Source: Stercorarius parasiticus (Eukaryota > Chordata > Aves > Charadriiformes > Stercorariidae). Taken from it: a stretch of 64,000 nucleotides of DNA. This document shows positions 37,801 to 51,287 of the stretch, in pieces. The stretch covers positions 88,623 through 152,622 of the forward strand of contig VWZL01000014.1 of assembly GCA_013396915.1 (NCBI GenBank), in the 5' to 3' direction. The translations under genes were made by a program, and so were the position numbers. The number at the start of each line of letters is the position of its first letter. The first letter of the stretch is position 1. The notes below the pieces were generated by a model. The model was not told the origin of the DNA. It searched no databases and saw only the letters and a program-made list of their open reading frames with translations.

Positions 37801-40800
37801 CTCTGTGTTGGTGCAGGAGCATCCTCGGAAGAGCCATCGCTTCAGCCCAGCTCCTGTTGTACTCATGGGCCACTTCTGCGCTCTTTGGGAGCTTGCCTTG
37901 TTTCTGGGCTGCCAGGTTTGGCTTTTAATTATCCTGTGCTTTCTGGAATGCGTTAAAAGCACCTGCTGAAACGATGACCAGGCCAGAGACACTCTATGAA
38001 GAGAGCACCTTCCTTTTCTGGACGCTGGGTCACCACAGGCTGCCAATTTTAGCGGCGCCAGAGAGCTGAGGGCTTGTGCTTCACCACCTTTCAACCCCCG
38101 GTGCTCCATAAAAACCCCGGGCTTGACCTTAAACCACCTCAGTCAATATTTGATATCTCCTCGGATCTGTATTACACAGACAATACGTAAAATATCGCAA
38201 AACTCTAAAGGATGTTTATCTTAAAGAAATTAGTGAAGGCAAAGTAGCTACTTTAGTGTTTTTCTACTACTAGACAGACGTTAATCCTTAATGAATCATG
38301 TTTGCATGAATCCAGTTGTACTATTTATATTATCTGACCTTCGGTGAGTTGACTTATTGTTATAAATAACTACTCTCAATATGCAGCCAGTGGCTTGTAT
38401 AATCATTCAGGAACAATAACAAACTAATTTTCCACTGATAATTCCTAAGATATTTGAATAAAAAGAAACTATATCTGCATATCCCCCCAGAAGGAAGCAA
38501 TCTCCCTGAAAAATATTCTGTTTTGCAAACTGCGTTAGTCAATGACTTTAGCACAGTCACTTTCACAAGAAATTATGCTAATACATGTGGAAGATTTCAT
38601 TGTCCTTAAAAAATCGTAAGCGCAGTAAGACACAGAACAGTCCAAACGACTGCAGAGAGATACGCTGCCCCGAGCAATTGATTGCTGGATCCATTCAAAT
38701 AAATCACGCTTTGTTAGGGGGAAAGAAAAAAGACAAGTTAGAATCAGATACAGCTATAGCTTAGTCTTCAATAAACAAATAGCATTCAGGACTTAATTAG
38801 AATACGCACGCATTGTGTTACGCACAACATGCTCCTGTTTAGGACTCGCTGTACTGAGCTACCATAAAAATAAGCACCTTTGAAATACCCAAGATAGCAA
38901 GAATACAACTCAAAAGCTCATGTACCGTTTAAAATAGGCGTGTAGCAGATAAGCAGTGCTGCCACGCGCAGCTGAGCATCCCCGGCACGAGCCCTGGCTT
39001 CAGCCACCCCGGTGGAGACGGTGCCCACCCCATAGCGGCGTGGGGCCCAGCAATCCCATGCACCCGCACAGGCAACAGGGTGTGAAAATAATGCAATAAT
39101 CTCCAGGCACTGATTTATTATTTTTTTTTCCAGTTTCCATTTCTAGGTTACTTAATTTTGTATGGAAGAGGTGGGAAAAAGATGTCCCCGTCTGTGTCTG
39201 GGTGCCCGGTGCTGCTGATCCCGTCGCGGGGCATCTGGGGTGAGCTGCAGAGCTGACATCCAGCATTTCCTCCTTCGCAAGCGAGACAAGCCCCAGTGCG
39301 AGCACAAAGCATTGAATATTTCAGTAGCGGGGATGTGATGCCTTTGCCAAAATCCCGAGTTCTTAATTGCCGGCTTTGAAAGTCGTATCTGTTTGGATAA
39401 CAGCACCAAGCTATACCTTAAACCAGCTTTTTAGTCAAAGGAAGGTACGAATATTCTCATGTCCACAAAGCATACCATTAACTGAAAAAATAATGGGAAA
39501 GACTCTCCTGAATGAAGCCTGCGGTCTGGTTTGTGAATCTTTAATATGCATTTCTGCAGCTCTGCTCAACACTCAGCAAATTCATATTCCCTTTGACTGA
39601 GTAGACATTTTCATGAAGTATTTATAGAAGCCAAGCAAAATAACCATAGTTCTGGAGATCTTAATTCACAAACATTGTTTTTAAAGTAATGGCTTTTTAA
39701 CAGAGGTTTTCAGGAGTCTGTTCCAAAATCCCAGTATTCCTTATTTACACTATAAACAGTGAAGAGATCAAATAATAAAGTGGAAGTGCAATTAAGCTGG
39801 TTTTTCCAGGGGAGAATACCTGCCTCTATGAGAATAGGTGTGTAAATTCTGACTGTTCTGTACGACTCGGTGGTTTATGAGCAAGGAAGGTAACCGAGTA
39901 CCGGGGAGGGCTGCGGCTGCCCAGCCCTGCTGAGGCGGGAGGCAAGAGCAAACCCCAACGCGCTCGTCTGCCGTCGAAAAGCAGCCGGTCCTCCAGGAAC
40001 ATCCCAGCCCGGGGAGAATAGCTCCTTCTTCAGAGAAAACGCCTTTGATCCATCAACTGATAAAAATCACGACATGCCACAACCGTCAGCCTTCTACTAC
40101 ACAGATATTTTTTCTTTCTACCGGTACATTTCTTTCAATGAGCCAGCAATATTTAAGCGGAAGAAAGCACTGCAATGAAACACAATCTATACTCCTCGTT
40201 ATCAAACATTTCCATTTGTTCATAACTCTCTTCACACTTCCAAATGCAGGTTTCAGAGTGGAAATCGCAACCAAAACTAACGTTCAAACTCCTCTTTGCT
40301 GCTATGGTTTCTCTGCCTTGACTGCACAGGCCTTTGCAAGGCAGGTTGACGCTTCGTTCCGGCCCAGCCCCGCAGCCCGTTTCAGCCCAGCACCAGTTCC
40401 AGATGCTGCTTTCAAGCGGTCACATCCCTCCCCATCTTCCACCAAACCCACTGCATCCTGACACAAGGCCAGCATCAAATATTATTAATTGCCTCTGCAC
40501 AGACTTCTGCGAATGCCAGCACAGAATGGTTTTGGTGGTTTGGCTTTTTGTTTTGCTTTGGTTTGTTGGGTTTCTTTTTTCTCTTTCCTGACCCAAAGGT
40601 CTTTATTTTTATGTTTATTTGTATTAGCCGTCTTTGGCTTTATCGGCGGTAAAGTCATGTGTCTCACCTGGGCTCCTTGTTCGATAATCCTTGAAGAGGG
40701 ATGAAGGGACACTTCTGAAAGAAGATGCTTTGCAATGAGATATATTCATTCTTTCCAGTAAAAGAAAAGTTAATGATAGGGCTTATATTCAAGGAAAAAA

Positions 40801-41649
40801 TCTTTCACAGACTCTAACCTTACAAAAGTCCTTAGGAGGTTCGTTGTAGCACACTGGAGGACACTCGTTCTCCATCTCTCAGAGGAAAGTCTTTGCCTCT
40901 CTGGCATCTCACCTTTCTCCAGCCTTTGGTGGCGGTGCCAGCTGGGGACGCAGCTTCACGAGTCCTCCTTGGAGCCACATCGCAAAAATAAGTACGGAGA
41001 GCTTCTGTGAGAGACTAACTCACATGCTAACGACTCATTAGCGCAGGGGGATATTTCAGAGCCAGTCCTATAGCCATGGTGAACATTTTTCGTCAGGTCT
41101 ATGTTATTTTTCACCTCTTGCTGATTGCATTAGGGAAAGTTTAATTGAATACATGCCAGTTTAGGCCAGACTTTACACTGCAAGCTGGCTGCTGTGCAGC
41201 ATCCACAAACACAACCCTCCTTTGACATTTAGAAGTCATTAACCCCGGCATATATTTTACTATGGCTCAAAGGTTGTTATCTCCACCCCTCAAAAGGACA
41301 TCCCAGTATAGACAACATAGACTCATTTTTCTTTCAGATGGAAATTACCACAATGGAGTATTTAAGGTCTGGTCCAGACTGCAGAGGCCACAAGCGAGGG
41401 ACCACAACTCATTTTGGTGGTGTGAATTTTTGCCATCTTCCTCCCGGTTTAAGCTCCAGGTGAAGACAAGGGTGCAGCTGGATTGTCTCCAGCACCAATT
41501 TCCAACCGCTCCCAAAACTTCCTTTTCTTTCATGGGGGTCTCAAGTTTCAGCTGATCTTCCAGACCAGGATGTGCTCAGTAATCCCTAAATAATCTGCTT
41601 TCATTAGTGGTTTGCTCTTCAACAGCTCTTTTATCCGAGCATTTCAAAG
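34871..41649. other. Non-coding region
   Basis: No gene is supported and no CR1 is recognised. Mixed composition, with moderate GC near 35900-36600 and AT-rich sequence at 38100-38900. Open frames up to 165 codons (35377-35874) show no family signature. Confidence 0.4.
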
Positions 41650-41775
41650 ACCTCTAATTAAACCTCACAAGCCTCCTAAGCTGGTGTCAGTATCCCTGTT
41701 TTACACGGATTTCATTGAATCACGGGAGATTAAGAGGCCCAAAAAAATAAATAATAGGTCTTGTGAGCCTGTATC
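41650..41775 (+). mobile_element. MIR-like CORE-SINE fossil
   Basis: The order of blocks taattaaacctcacaa, cagtatccctgttttacac, then tgaatcacgggagattaaga follows the MIR family, whose hallmark is 'atccccattttacagatgag...gaggttaag'. MIRs are old amniote SINEs rarely preserved in birds. The fragment lies inside a 206-codon open frame, arguing against that frame being a gene. Confidence 0.5.
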
Positions 41776-43430
41776 AGTTTCTCTAACTATTTATTCCTCC
41801 ACTGAGGGCATGAAACAGCCCCAAGGGTACAACCGTAAGCGGGGACCAGACGTACAAGTTGGTTTTGTTCAGTTTTCACTGGGACACCTCATGAAACGCC
41901 CGGCCCTGAAGCTGCCCTACCTTGGTCCTCTCTCTCGGTACCCCAATATTGGGAATAATTATCTTTATTTTTCAGATAAAGCAGATTCAGAAAAGCAGGG
42001 GAGAGACAAGATTCTCCATCTTATGGGTAATTTTATTTCCTTTCAACTGGGGGAAAAGGTCCTGTTGGTTGGGGGACGAGACCCTTGGAGAGACGCATGG
42101 AGGACCAGGGCTGCTCCTCAGTCCGTCCTTCTCCAGGGGCTCAGTGGTGACCGAGTCCTATTTTTTTCCCTCGTAACACCACAAATATTTCAGGCTTCTG
42201 ACCGATCAGCTCTGTCTGCTATAAGCTTATAAGCCGCAGGGATACGATTTGCTGCCATTAAATTTGTTGGGTTTAACTGTGATTTCAGTGGCAGGACGAT
42301 GAAAATCTAACAAATGTAAAAGCCTCTGCCTGAGCATCTGCATTTTATAAGTCACTTGATATTTTTCATTTTGTATTACTCCAATAAATGTGGCTTGCTG
42401 GTCAATTTAGCAATATAAGTGCTTCTGATGAGCTCTCAGTGCAAGACAAATAAGCAGGTTTCAGCAATATGACTCTTAATGTTTCATAGAAATTATTAAA
42501 ATGTCATAAATGAGTGTTGCTTCCCACTAATTGCCAGTTTACAGGCATGCTTCCTTAAGGAGTTTCACTACTCAGGCCTTCAAAAAATACACAAGCAACC
42601 TAGAGAAGACATTTGCTATGATTGATTGGATGCAGACATCTATAAAAAAAAAAAAATGAATATGGGAAAACGCAAGCAGTATCTCGGAGTTTCTCCGAGT
42701 TTTATGGGCAGCAGAAGACTCGGCTGCCTCCGCTACTGAATTACACTGCCTGCAGGCAAAGATTTCCATTACCAGCGTATCAGGCACATGGGCAGAGAAC
42801 AAGATAAAAAATTGGTCCTTTGTACAATGTTCAGCAGAGGCAATTAATTGGGGATCGATTCAGAAGTAATCTAACTCCTTTTAAGTTTACAGTGGTAAAA
42901 TCATGACAGATGGGATGGAGCAGGAGAAATTCCAGCCCGGCCGGACACGAAATGAGCTCTGTGTGAGGGAGCAGCCAGCCTGAGCCAAGACCTTCCCAAG
43001 TATTTCCAAACAGGGGTATTGACGGTAAATTTTTGTTTAACTATCAATAGCGACGCTTCTCTCTCCATTTCAGCTGTGGAGCCCTTTGGCGGTGCTGATG
43101 CTCTCGCAGCATCGCAGTGAGCAGCGGTGGAGGGCTGAAGCTGCAGCCTCGTGCCTCGTTCTTCTGAGACAAGACCATTTAAAGCATGTAAATGGTAATT
43201 ATTTATAAACCACCGTCTACACAATTTCCCCTGCTTCTGAAAGACGATCCAATGAATGCTGTTATGTCACTAGTCCATCCTGTCCCTACCCGTAATCCTT
43301 ACGGAAAAATTGGTGCCATCTACTGCTATTTTTTCAGCACGGCATCCCTGACTGCTGTCAGGGTAAGAATTACTTCAGAGAATTATTGCCAAGTGTCTGC
43401 TCTGCAATTTCAACCTATTCCCTCTCTTTC
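41776..43430. other. Non-coding region
   Basis: No gene is supported. An AT-rich motif block lies at 42330-42560 and an A-run at about 42644-42656. Confidence 0.4.
42330..42560. promoter_or_regulatory. AT-rich candidate regulatory block
   Basis: Sequence such as cacttgatatttttcatttt, caatttagcaatataagtgc and gaaattattaaaatgtcata gives dense homeodomain/MEF2-like motifs without repeats. Regulatory role is a guess from composition. Confidence 0.2.
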
Positions 43431-43622
43431 ATAGAATCATCGAATGTGTTGGGTTGGAAGGGACCTCTAAAGGCCATCTAGTCCAACCCCCCCGCAGTAA
43501 GCAGGGACATCTTCAACTAGATCAGGTTGCTCAGAGCCTCATCCAGCCTGGCCTTGAATGTCTCCAGGGATGGGGCCTCCACCCCCTCTCTGGGCAACCT
43601 GGGCCAGTGTCTCACCACCTCT
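43431..43622 (-). mobile_element. CR1 LINE 3' fragment, antisense, young subfamily
   Basis: Starts with atagaatcatcgaatgtgtt (reverse of the CR1 3' end) and runs through gggttggaagggacctctaa to gggccagtgtctcaccacct. It is nearly identical to the copies at 45234 and 57455. Confidence 0.95.
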
Positions 43623-45233
43623 TTGCCACACTGCTTTGCTGCCCCTGAGATCCTCTAACTGGGAATTCCCCAATTAACAGTGTCCCCATTGCTTCTCCCA
43701 AGCCACTCAGGGCCATGGTTTCACAATCCTGAATTATTCCCTTATAATACCTGCTTTTGATCCAATTAGGTATCAAGAAACTCGACAGGCAGAGGAGCAT
43801 CCCTGCTGATGGTGATAATCGGAGCAGACATCAGTAGGATGTTGGCTGATGGGATGCACGCTGCCTGTCTCCAGGACCAGGATGGATGCGTGGATCCGCA
43901 CATGCATTTGAAACCTGGGGATGGAAAGTAGATTAAAACCAGTCAATAAAGTCCCGCTGCAGAATTTAATATTCCCATTGCCAATTTTTGAGGTGTTGCT
44001 ACAAAACAACACTTTTTAACCCTGTTATTCGGTAATGAAGGAGGATCAAGACCGACCAGGCGTGCGGTGGAGAACCAGACCAGAGAGATGGCCCAGGATC
44101 TGAACGCAGAGCGTGCATTTTGCATTAGCGTGTACAGCCTGGGCTGCTGAAAACAACATATTTCTTGTGAGCTAAAACGAAAAATAAAATACTTAAGTTT
44201 CTTGTCAGCTCCTGAGGGACATAGTGGTGGAAATAATGCATTCATGTATATTTGTTGTGTGCTGTAGTACAGTAAAGCAGTACTGAAACAAAGGAGGTTG
44301 CCAACACAATAAGTGCAGCAAACCTTTCCCAAACTTTTCTGTGAAACCTCCCTAATTCCCTGAGCCCTCTGGATACCCATGGCAATACTAGCAACAGTAA
44401 TCCCGACTCTTGTATTTTGGCTAACTGGTATTTCTTTATATTCAGATGTTTGTTATATCTTGGTGCATCATCAGCTCCCAATGTCTAATGGCTCAGAGCA
44501 CGTAGTTTAACTTTTACCAGGACACAGGACAGTGATGTACAGATAAAGGAAAATGTTTTAAAAATACATTTTTTTGCCAAGTCTTGAGAAAAACACGTGA
44601 AGATAAGAGATCAGCTCCTGCATGGCTGTTACAGTGGCGATGGAGGCTGCCTCTCTACTGTGTAAGCAAAAAGAGTCTTTTTCAGTTTTGATGTGCATTT
44701 CTGCATTTTGAATTGTACGTGAAAATATAGAATATCAACCTAGCTTTCAAATCATTGCAATACTCCACCATACGCTACCAAACTAAAATGTACCCACTTT
44801 CGTGAGCACAGAAGTGTTTTGCAGCTGTAGGTAATAAAAATGCTTCAGACAGAGCTAACCGCCTCTCTCCAGAGACAACAGAGTCATTACAACCCTCTAA
44901 CTTCATAGATTCTTATTTTCATTAGTTTTTTATTTAAAGAAAGAATAAAACCCACACACTTCAGTGGTACAGCACACTCACACGTAGTTAGCGCAGAAGC
45001 AAAGCCACGGGAAATTCTATTTTAAATAAGAAATCAATTTAATTTTGCAGCACAACTCCCCTCCCGAGTCTTCCCAAAAATCTGCTCAGAATTATAAATT
45101 TCAGGCGAGACGCTGCAGCTATGAGCAATGCTGGGCAGAAGATACTTATATGACAATATATTATATACATAGTCGCTAGCACATTACAATCCATAACTGG
45201 AGATAGGCAGATGGGTGACCCAGCTGGCAGGTA
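43623..45233. other. Non-coding spacer between two CR1 copies
   Basis: No recognisable gene, RNA or repeat. A 145-codon minus-strand frame at 43943-44380 has no family signature. Confidence 0.45.
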
Positions 45234-45398
45234 ATCATAGAATCATCGAATGTGTTGGGTTGGAAGGGACCTCTAAAGGCCATCTAGTCCAACCCCCCTG
45301 CAGTGAGCAGGGACATCTTCAACTAGATCAGGTTGCTCAGAGCCTCATCCAGCCTGGCCTTGAATGTCTCCAGGGATGGGGCCTCCACCCCCTCTCCA
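45234..45398 (-). mobile_element. CR1 LINE 3' fragment, antisense, young subfamily
   Basis: Begins atcatagaatcatcgaatgt and matches the 43431 copy almost base for base until cctctccagg, where homology stops (5' truncation at about 45398). Confidence 0.95.
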
Positions 45399-46235
45399 GG
45401 CATATAGCCCTCAGCATCGTGTAAGGGACTTCCCAAATGTTTGTCCGACATAGGCGACCACGGGACCTGGATTGCTTGGTAAAGGATGAACAAAATTATT
45501 TTCTACTAATATCAAGGCTATTAGTAGCAAGAGGAATCATTTGTGCACTTTGTGTTGGCCTCTAATCTCATTTAATGGGCTGCAATGGGCTCGTCTTCTC
45601 CTCCCGATGCTCACAACAGGAGGAGATCAACACTGAATGTGTTTCCACATCTATTAGTACTCTATCAAATAGGAAATAATTTCACATAAAGCAGGTTGTG
45701 GGGAGCTCTTTCCTCTCTGATACCACAGAAGAAAGATAAAAGGTGGTTTTGAAGGAAAACAAAAGCTTCATTTAACGTAATAGTACAAAGTGAATGAGAA
45801 AGCTTTAACCTATTGATTCAGGGCATGGCATAACGTGTTGCAATGATCCGTTTCAGTGCTCTGAGGCTGTATCTTGAATTAAAGAAGCATTCAGCATGCT
45901 CACGCTGAGTCTCTGAAACTCTTTTCTTTCAAACGCATGTTTTCTTTGGCCATTGTATGAATTGTATGCATTGTTTCCTTGCTAGCAAAGTGTCTGAGCT
46001 AAATGCTTTCCAACATAGAAATTATTTGCCATTTTACGAATAAAATTATTCTATTGTATTCAGTGACGGCTTTCAGAAAAAGGGCATTCGCTCCGGTTTG
46101 CATCACTCTCAGTTTTCTCTCTTTCAGTGCAGTTTCAAGGCACTATATCATGCCTTGTTTCCAGCGTTAACATAAAGGAAAACATTGCGCGTGGTGTAAA
46201 TCCCAGCTCAACGCCTACCCTTCTGCAGAAGCAGA
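45399..46235. other. Non-coding spacer
   Basis: AT-rich sequence with no recognisable gene or repeat. Confidence 0.45.
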
Positions 46236-46485
46236 ACCATAGAATGGTTTGGGTTGGAAGGGACCTTAAAGCCCACCCAGTGCCACCCCCTGCCCTGGGC
46301 AGGGACACCTCCCACCAGCCCAGGTTGCTCCAAGCCCCGTCCAGCCTGGCCTTGAACCCCTCCAGGGATGGGGCAGCCACAGCTTCTCTGGGCAACCTGG
46401 GCCAGGGGCTCACCACCCTCACAGCAAAGAATTTCTTCCTGATATCTAACCTATATCTCCCCTCTTTCAGTGCAAAACCATTACC
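46236..46485 (-). mobile_element. CR1 LINE 3' fragment, antisense
   Basis: Starts with accatagaatggtttgggtt, continues through the ccctgccctgggcagggaca and ccctccagggatggggcagc blocks to cagcaaagaatttcttcctg and ends near aaaccattacc. It belongs to a different subfamily from the 43431 group. Confidence 0.95.
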
Positions 46486-48583
46486 AAACCATTACCAGTA
46501 GCTCCATCCCTGGTGCTCAGGGTGTCCAGAAAAAAAATCTACTACAAAAAAAACCATTTTTGCCCCATTTTTCTCCTGAGCTATTTTCCAAAGAACGTGT
46601 GTTTAGCTGGGAGAGGCTTGAGCAGTTTTGCTCCTGCCATCCACGCCAAGATTGTGCCTCACACCCCAGGAGCCACATTTGGATGACCCCTAACTTTGAC
46701 TTTCAAATGCCCCCTGATAAAGCACACGACGCGAGGACATCCACCACACTCGTGCACGTCGGTACCAGCATCACCAATTGCCAAACAGACCACGAGCTTC
46801 TCAGGACTAATCGGGGTGGCAAGCAAGCAATTAGGAAGAACCAGCCCATAGCGCCCGCTATTGCCAGCGACCTTGCTTCTGAAGGGTGTAAAAAAGCATC
46901 CACCATCAGCAAAATGAAACTTTGCGTTTCCCTTTTTCCTTCCTAAAACTTAATGGCCCCTAAAGCACTTCAAAATAAAGTTTTTGGGGAAAAAATTTTC
47001 TTCCTAAGCAAAGACTTGGACCATCACGATTCTGAGTAAATGTTTATGGCCGCGCTATAAAGTGCTGGTGATGGAAATGCTGATGGTCCTTTAGCCGCAG
47101 TGGTCCCAGCTGGCCCCTCTGATAATAAGATACATGAAATGAGGAGCAAACAGGACTTTCTGATTCGGCAGGGCTATGTGCAACAGAGCAGTAAAAACAA
47201 GTTGGATTTTCGGCATTGCCTCCTGGCTTTTTTTCCCCAGCATCTATTTTGGCCCAGTGGCTAGAATGTTTTAAATTAGTGTTGGGTGTGCGTTAAGATT
47301 TTATACGGTGAATATTTCAACACCTATGAATCTTTAATACACCGCTGCTCCGGTTAGCTCAGGAAGTTTGAAAGTTATCACGTAGCGACTACACAGCTTT
47401 CATAAAAACATTGTTATAGGATGCACCAGCAAAATAACAAGCTATGGAACACTCCAAAGGGATCAAAAGTGACACGAAACAGCATGCATATGGATGTTTT
47501 GGGTTACTGTCTATTAAAATGCTCGCAATTTGAAATACTTTTGGCAAAAAACATAAAAATGTCTTAATACCCTCAGCACAAACTGGAAAAAATGGGAATC
47601 ATCCCATTTTGGAGCAGTGAATTCTCAGGTTACCCGGGTAGAGTCCGGCACAGCCAGACACCGGCCCTCAGCCACGAGCATCTCAGCTGCACGGCGTATG
47701 CTACTGAGCTTCATTATTTAATAAGAAACAGCAACATTTAATTAGTGCAACCATTACTATGCATAAAATACTTTCATTACACCGAAGGCTGGTGGCAAGA
47801 AGCCAGTTTGGGGTGAAGCTGAGTGGGAGGCTCAGCTCCCAGCTGCGCACTGAAACGTGGCCGTCAACAGAGACGGGGGTTTGCCTTTGGTGCCTTCACT
47901 CACAGGTTAATTATACAGTGGAATTGCTTCAGTTTGGGGTTTAATTGGCAGAAGGGGGGCAGTCCAGCTTTCTTCTTGGTTGTGTCGCTGCTGTTGGGTG
48001 AGGATGGTGTCATCGGTGTCTGGGTCCAGCTGCACTCGTGCGAGTACCCAAGCATGCAAGGCGACGGCAGAAAACCCCTCTCTGCGACCATGGGCTCTCG
48101 GGGATGGTGCAGGGAACGCAGAGTTTGGAGGGAAAGACTGAAGAGTTTTAGTGCACAAAATGTTGAGACTGACATTTCAGCTATGTTTTCAGGATATCAC
48201 AACAATTTCCAACTATTTACTACCTTACTCTAGACTAAACCACTGCAATTAGCAAAGGTCCAGGCAAAAAAGAACCAAAACCCCAAAAGTAGTAGCACTC
48301 GCAGACATTGTTTTAAAACATACTGGGCACCAACAATCTGTGGGTCATTCTCCAATTAACCACCAGCTGCTGTAGAAGCTGACCAAGGCTGTCCCCGACA
48401 CCACCTGCTCGGTGTGGCAGGTCTGCGCGGGGACAGTGCAGGCTGAATTCATGAGCCAGGACTTCAGCCCCGTCCTTCTCTTGCACCCTGCATGCCAGAG
48501 CGTGCAGCTTCCCTGCAAACCATCCATGTTGTTCCCTGTTCCTTCCTCTTTCCCGGCACTTTTTCTCCTCCAAAATGCATCTT
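46486..48583. other. Non-coding spacer
   Basis: No recognisable gene or repeat. Open frames at 46470-46946 and 47823-48233 start in or next to CR1 sequence or have no family match. Confidence 0.45.
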
Positions 48584-48806
48584 ATAGAATCATAAAATGG
48601 TTCGAGTTGGAAGGGATCTTAAAGATCATCCAGTGCCACCCCCTGCCCTGGGCAGGGACACCTCTCACCAGCCCAGGTGGCTCCAAGCCCCGTCCAACCT
48701 GGCCTTGAACCCCTCCAGGGATGGGGCAGCCACAGCTTCTCTGGGCAACCTGGGCCAGGGGCTCACCACCCTCACAGCAAAGGATTTCTTCCTAATATCT
48801 AATCTT
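48584..48806 (-). mobile_element. CR1 LINE 3' fragment, antisense
   Basis: Starts atagaatcataaaatggttc and follows the same subfamily pattern as the 46236 copy, through ggggcagccacagcttctct to aaggatttcttcctaatatc. Confidence 0.95.
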
Positions 48807-51111
48807 CAGACATGCTTCCATTTTTGGCCAGGTTTTCCTTTTCCTCTGCAGGGCAGGACACGGGGCTGTCCACCAGCACAGGGCTCTGGACATCCCTGTG
48901 GCCACGCTGAGCCAGGAGGCGGCATGGCTCCAGCCTTCATCTCCTCCAGCATCCCTTGCCCAAACAGTCAGTCCCCATCCTTCAGCTCAGGAGGTGTCTA
49001 AGTGAGGGATTTGTAGCTTTCCGGAGCGGTCCATCTGCTGTGAGTCTTCCAGGAGGAGCACATGTGAATCCACGTATAAATAATACCTTGTGTCATCACC
49101 GGTGGAGACATTAGTCCTTGGTAGCCACGTGGCAGATGGGCTGGAGGAGTCTCATCAGCATCCTTGGTGTCGCCAAGTGGCTAAGTGGCAGCATGTGTTG
49201 TCACTACACGGGAGAGTAATTTTGGGACACCGCATGTCGCCGGCTGAAAAAGCGATGAAGCAATCAAACTGGAGTGAAATTACAGCTCATGGTTTATCCC
49301 TGGCTGGATAAATTGGGGCAGGATGTGCACCCCAGGGTAGAGCCCACCAGAAACCACCACTCAGATTTTCCTTAACTCCAAAGCCTTTGCTTGTACGTCC
49401 ACCTGCCCCAAAACTGGCTGCCTCCGAACCCAGTAGGATGCTTTAGCAAACAAGAGTGAAAAGTATCTTCCAGCTTTGCTCAATGTTAGATTTGCTCAGG
49501 AATTTTTAGCATTTTTTTTATCAGTTAATCAAATCTTTCAAGGTTAATTTTGTTCATTACACTGCTTTTCTCAATAGAGCAATTTGAAGGTGCTGAAAAC
49601 CGCATTTAGCAATAACATACATGCGAAGAAAAAGATTATGATGGAAACACTTGAAAGACACTGAATTTTTTAAATTTTCTGCTATGGGTCAGGGACATTT
49701 CAAGACCTTAAAAGCATTCATGGAAGGAGAAAACTAGCACCTGCCCAACTCCCTTATGATTCTAGTGTCTAGAAGTGGGGCATATGGCGAGACACGTCTG
49801 CGATAGCCATGGGTCCAAGGGTACCGCTCCGCTGTGTGCCGGGCACGGTGCTAGCACCGAGGTCCGTAGGTTTGTATAATACCTCCCACGTACCCAGGAT
49901 GCAAGAAGAGGTCCCACCAGCTCTTCTGGTTCCTGCCTGGATGGAGACTGGGGAGGGGAGGACACGTATTGCTCATCGTTGTTGCACACCCATTAATTAT
50001 AAAAAACTTTCAGTGTCCAGGCTGCACATACTGGCACAAAGATGTGACTTCGCGGAAGTCACCGCGGGTGGCTGTGCTGGGAGCGGAGCGGCAGCAGGAT
50101 CCACCTTATGCTCCTCCAGCCCAGGAGGGGAGGTAGGGTTGCCAAAACCAGGCCAGCATCCCAGAAATGGGAATGTGCACATCCCAGCTGGCCACGCTTG
50201 TCCCGTCTGCCCTCTGCTCGGCTGCAGGACCGGATCTGCAGAGCAGAGGAGAGCTCAAAATAAAAGACCGTGTCTGTGGCCATATGACCCCTGTGGAAAG
50301 AGCACACGTAGCTCGAGTTTCTTCAAAGCCTTCCCTGCTCTCATGGTTGCATTCAGTTGCCCAAGTCGATTGGTAAAGGGTCACATTCAAATGGCACTGG
50401 AAGAAAACCTGTTGTCAGTTGCCACATCAGTTGCAAAGACATTAAAATAAATTATAAATGTCTGGGTTTATAACAAATTCATATTTTGCAAGTTTGAAAA
50501 CTTCGGTTTCTTGTGGAACATATTTTCTTCCTGGAACTTTGTGCTTCTGCCTTTATTCATCAGAAATGTTTTAGTCTTAATTTAACATTATTCTGTTGCT
50601 GCTTTATGGATGAGAAATGCGTTGCTCTCTCCCCTGCTTGCATCTGCCGCGAAAACAAAAAGACGATATTCTGCACCTGTCTCTGCTTCACAACCAGCTG
50701 AAACGAAATTCGATTCAACAGTCGCTAAACAAAGTGCAAGCAATGACTCAGTATGGAAATAAGACTTATTTCTTTTTAACTCTATTATGTGACAGCACAA
50801 GAGAGCGGGCATGATTTCTTGTACGGCGGTATATATATGGTGAGCCTATTTCAAAATCTTCTTCCAATGCTTTCTCAACAACTCCGAGACAAAAGGAAAA
50901 AATACTGTATTTCTCTCCTGCGCATGATACTGATGCACATCTGCTCTATTAGCTACTTACATTTTTTAAACTTTAACTAGGCATGGTTAAAATACAAAAT
51001 AATGGAACAAAAATAGAGGGAATGTCTCAAGCCCCAGGCTAGAGCCAACCTGCACCTGAATTTTCCCAGTACCCGACAAACTTTTAATAGCAACTTGTTT
51101 AATAGACCCCC
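48807..51111. other. Non-coding spacer
   Basis: No gene is supported. A 213-codon plus-strand frame at 49809-50450 is the longest here; it shows no family signature, no convincing splice context and biased amino-acid content from GC-rich sequence. Confidence 0.4.
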
Positions 51112-51287
51112 AGAGGGGTGGCTTCCCCGGAGACTGTGAAGTCTCCATCCCTGAAGGTTGTCCAGACTTAGCTGAGCAAAGCCCCAGCTGACCTGGGCTG
51201 GCGCTGTCAGTAGGCGGCTGCTCGGTGGGACGCTGGTCTGGATGAGCCCCACAGGTCCCTTCCAATCAACATTGCTCTGATTTTGAT
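51112..51287 (+). mobile_element. Old, diverged CR1 LINE 3' fragment, sense
   Basis: The order ggtggcttccccggagactg, gtgaagtctccatccctgaa, gctggtctggatgagcccca, caggtcccttccaatcaaca, tctgatttt follows a CR1 3' end with many substitutions and indels, so it is much older than the minus-strand copies. Confidence 0.6.

Noticed and set aside
49809..50450. 213-codon plus-strand open frame
   Set aside because: No recognisable domain, no splice or promoter context, and composition explained by local GC content.
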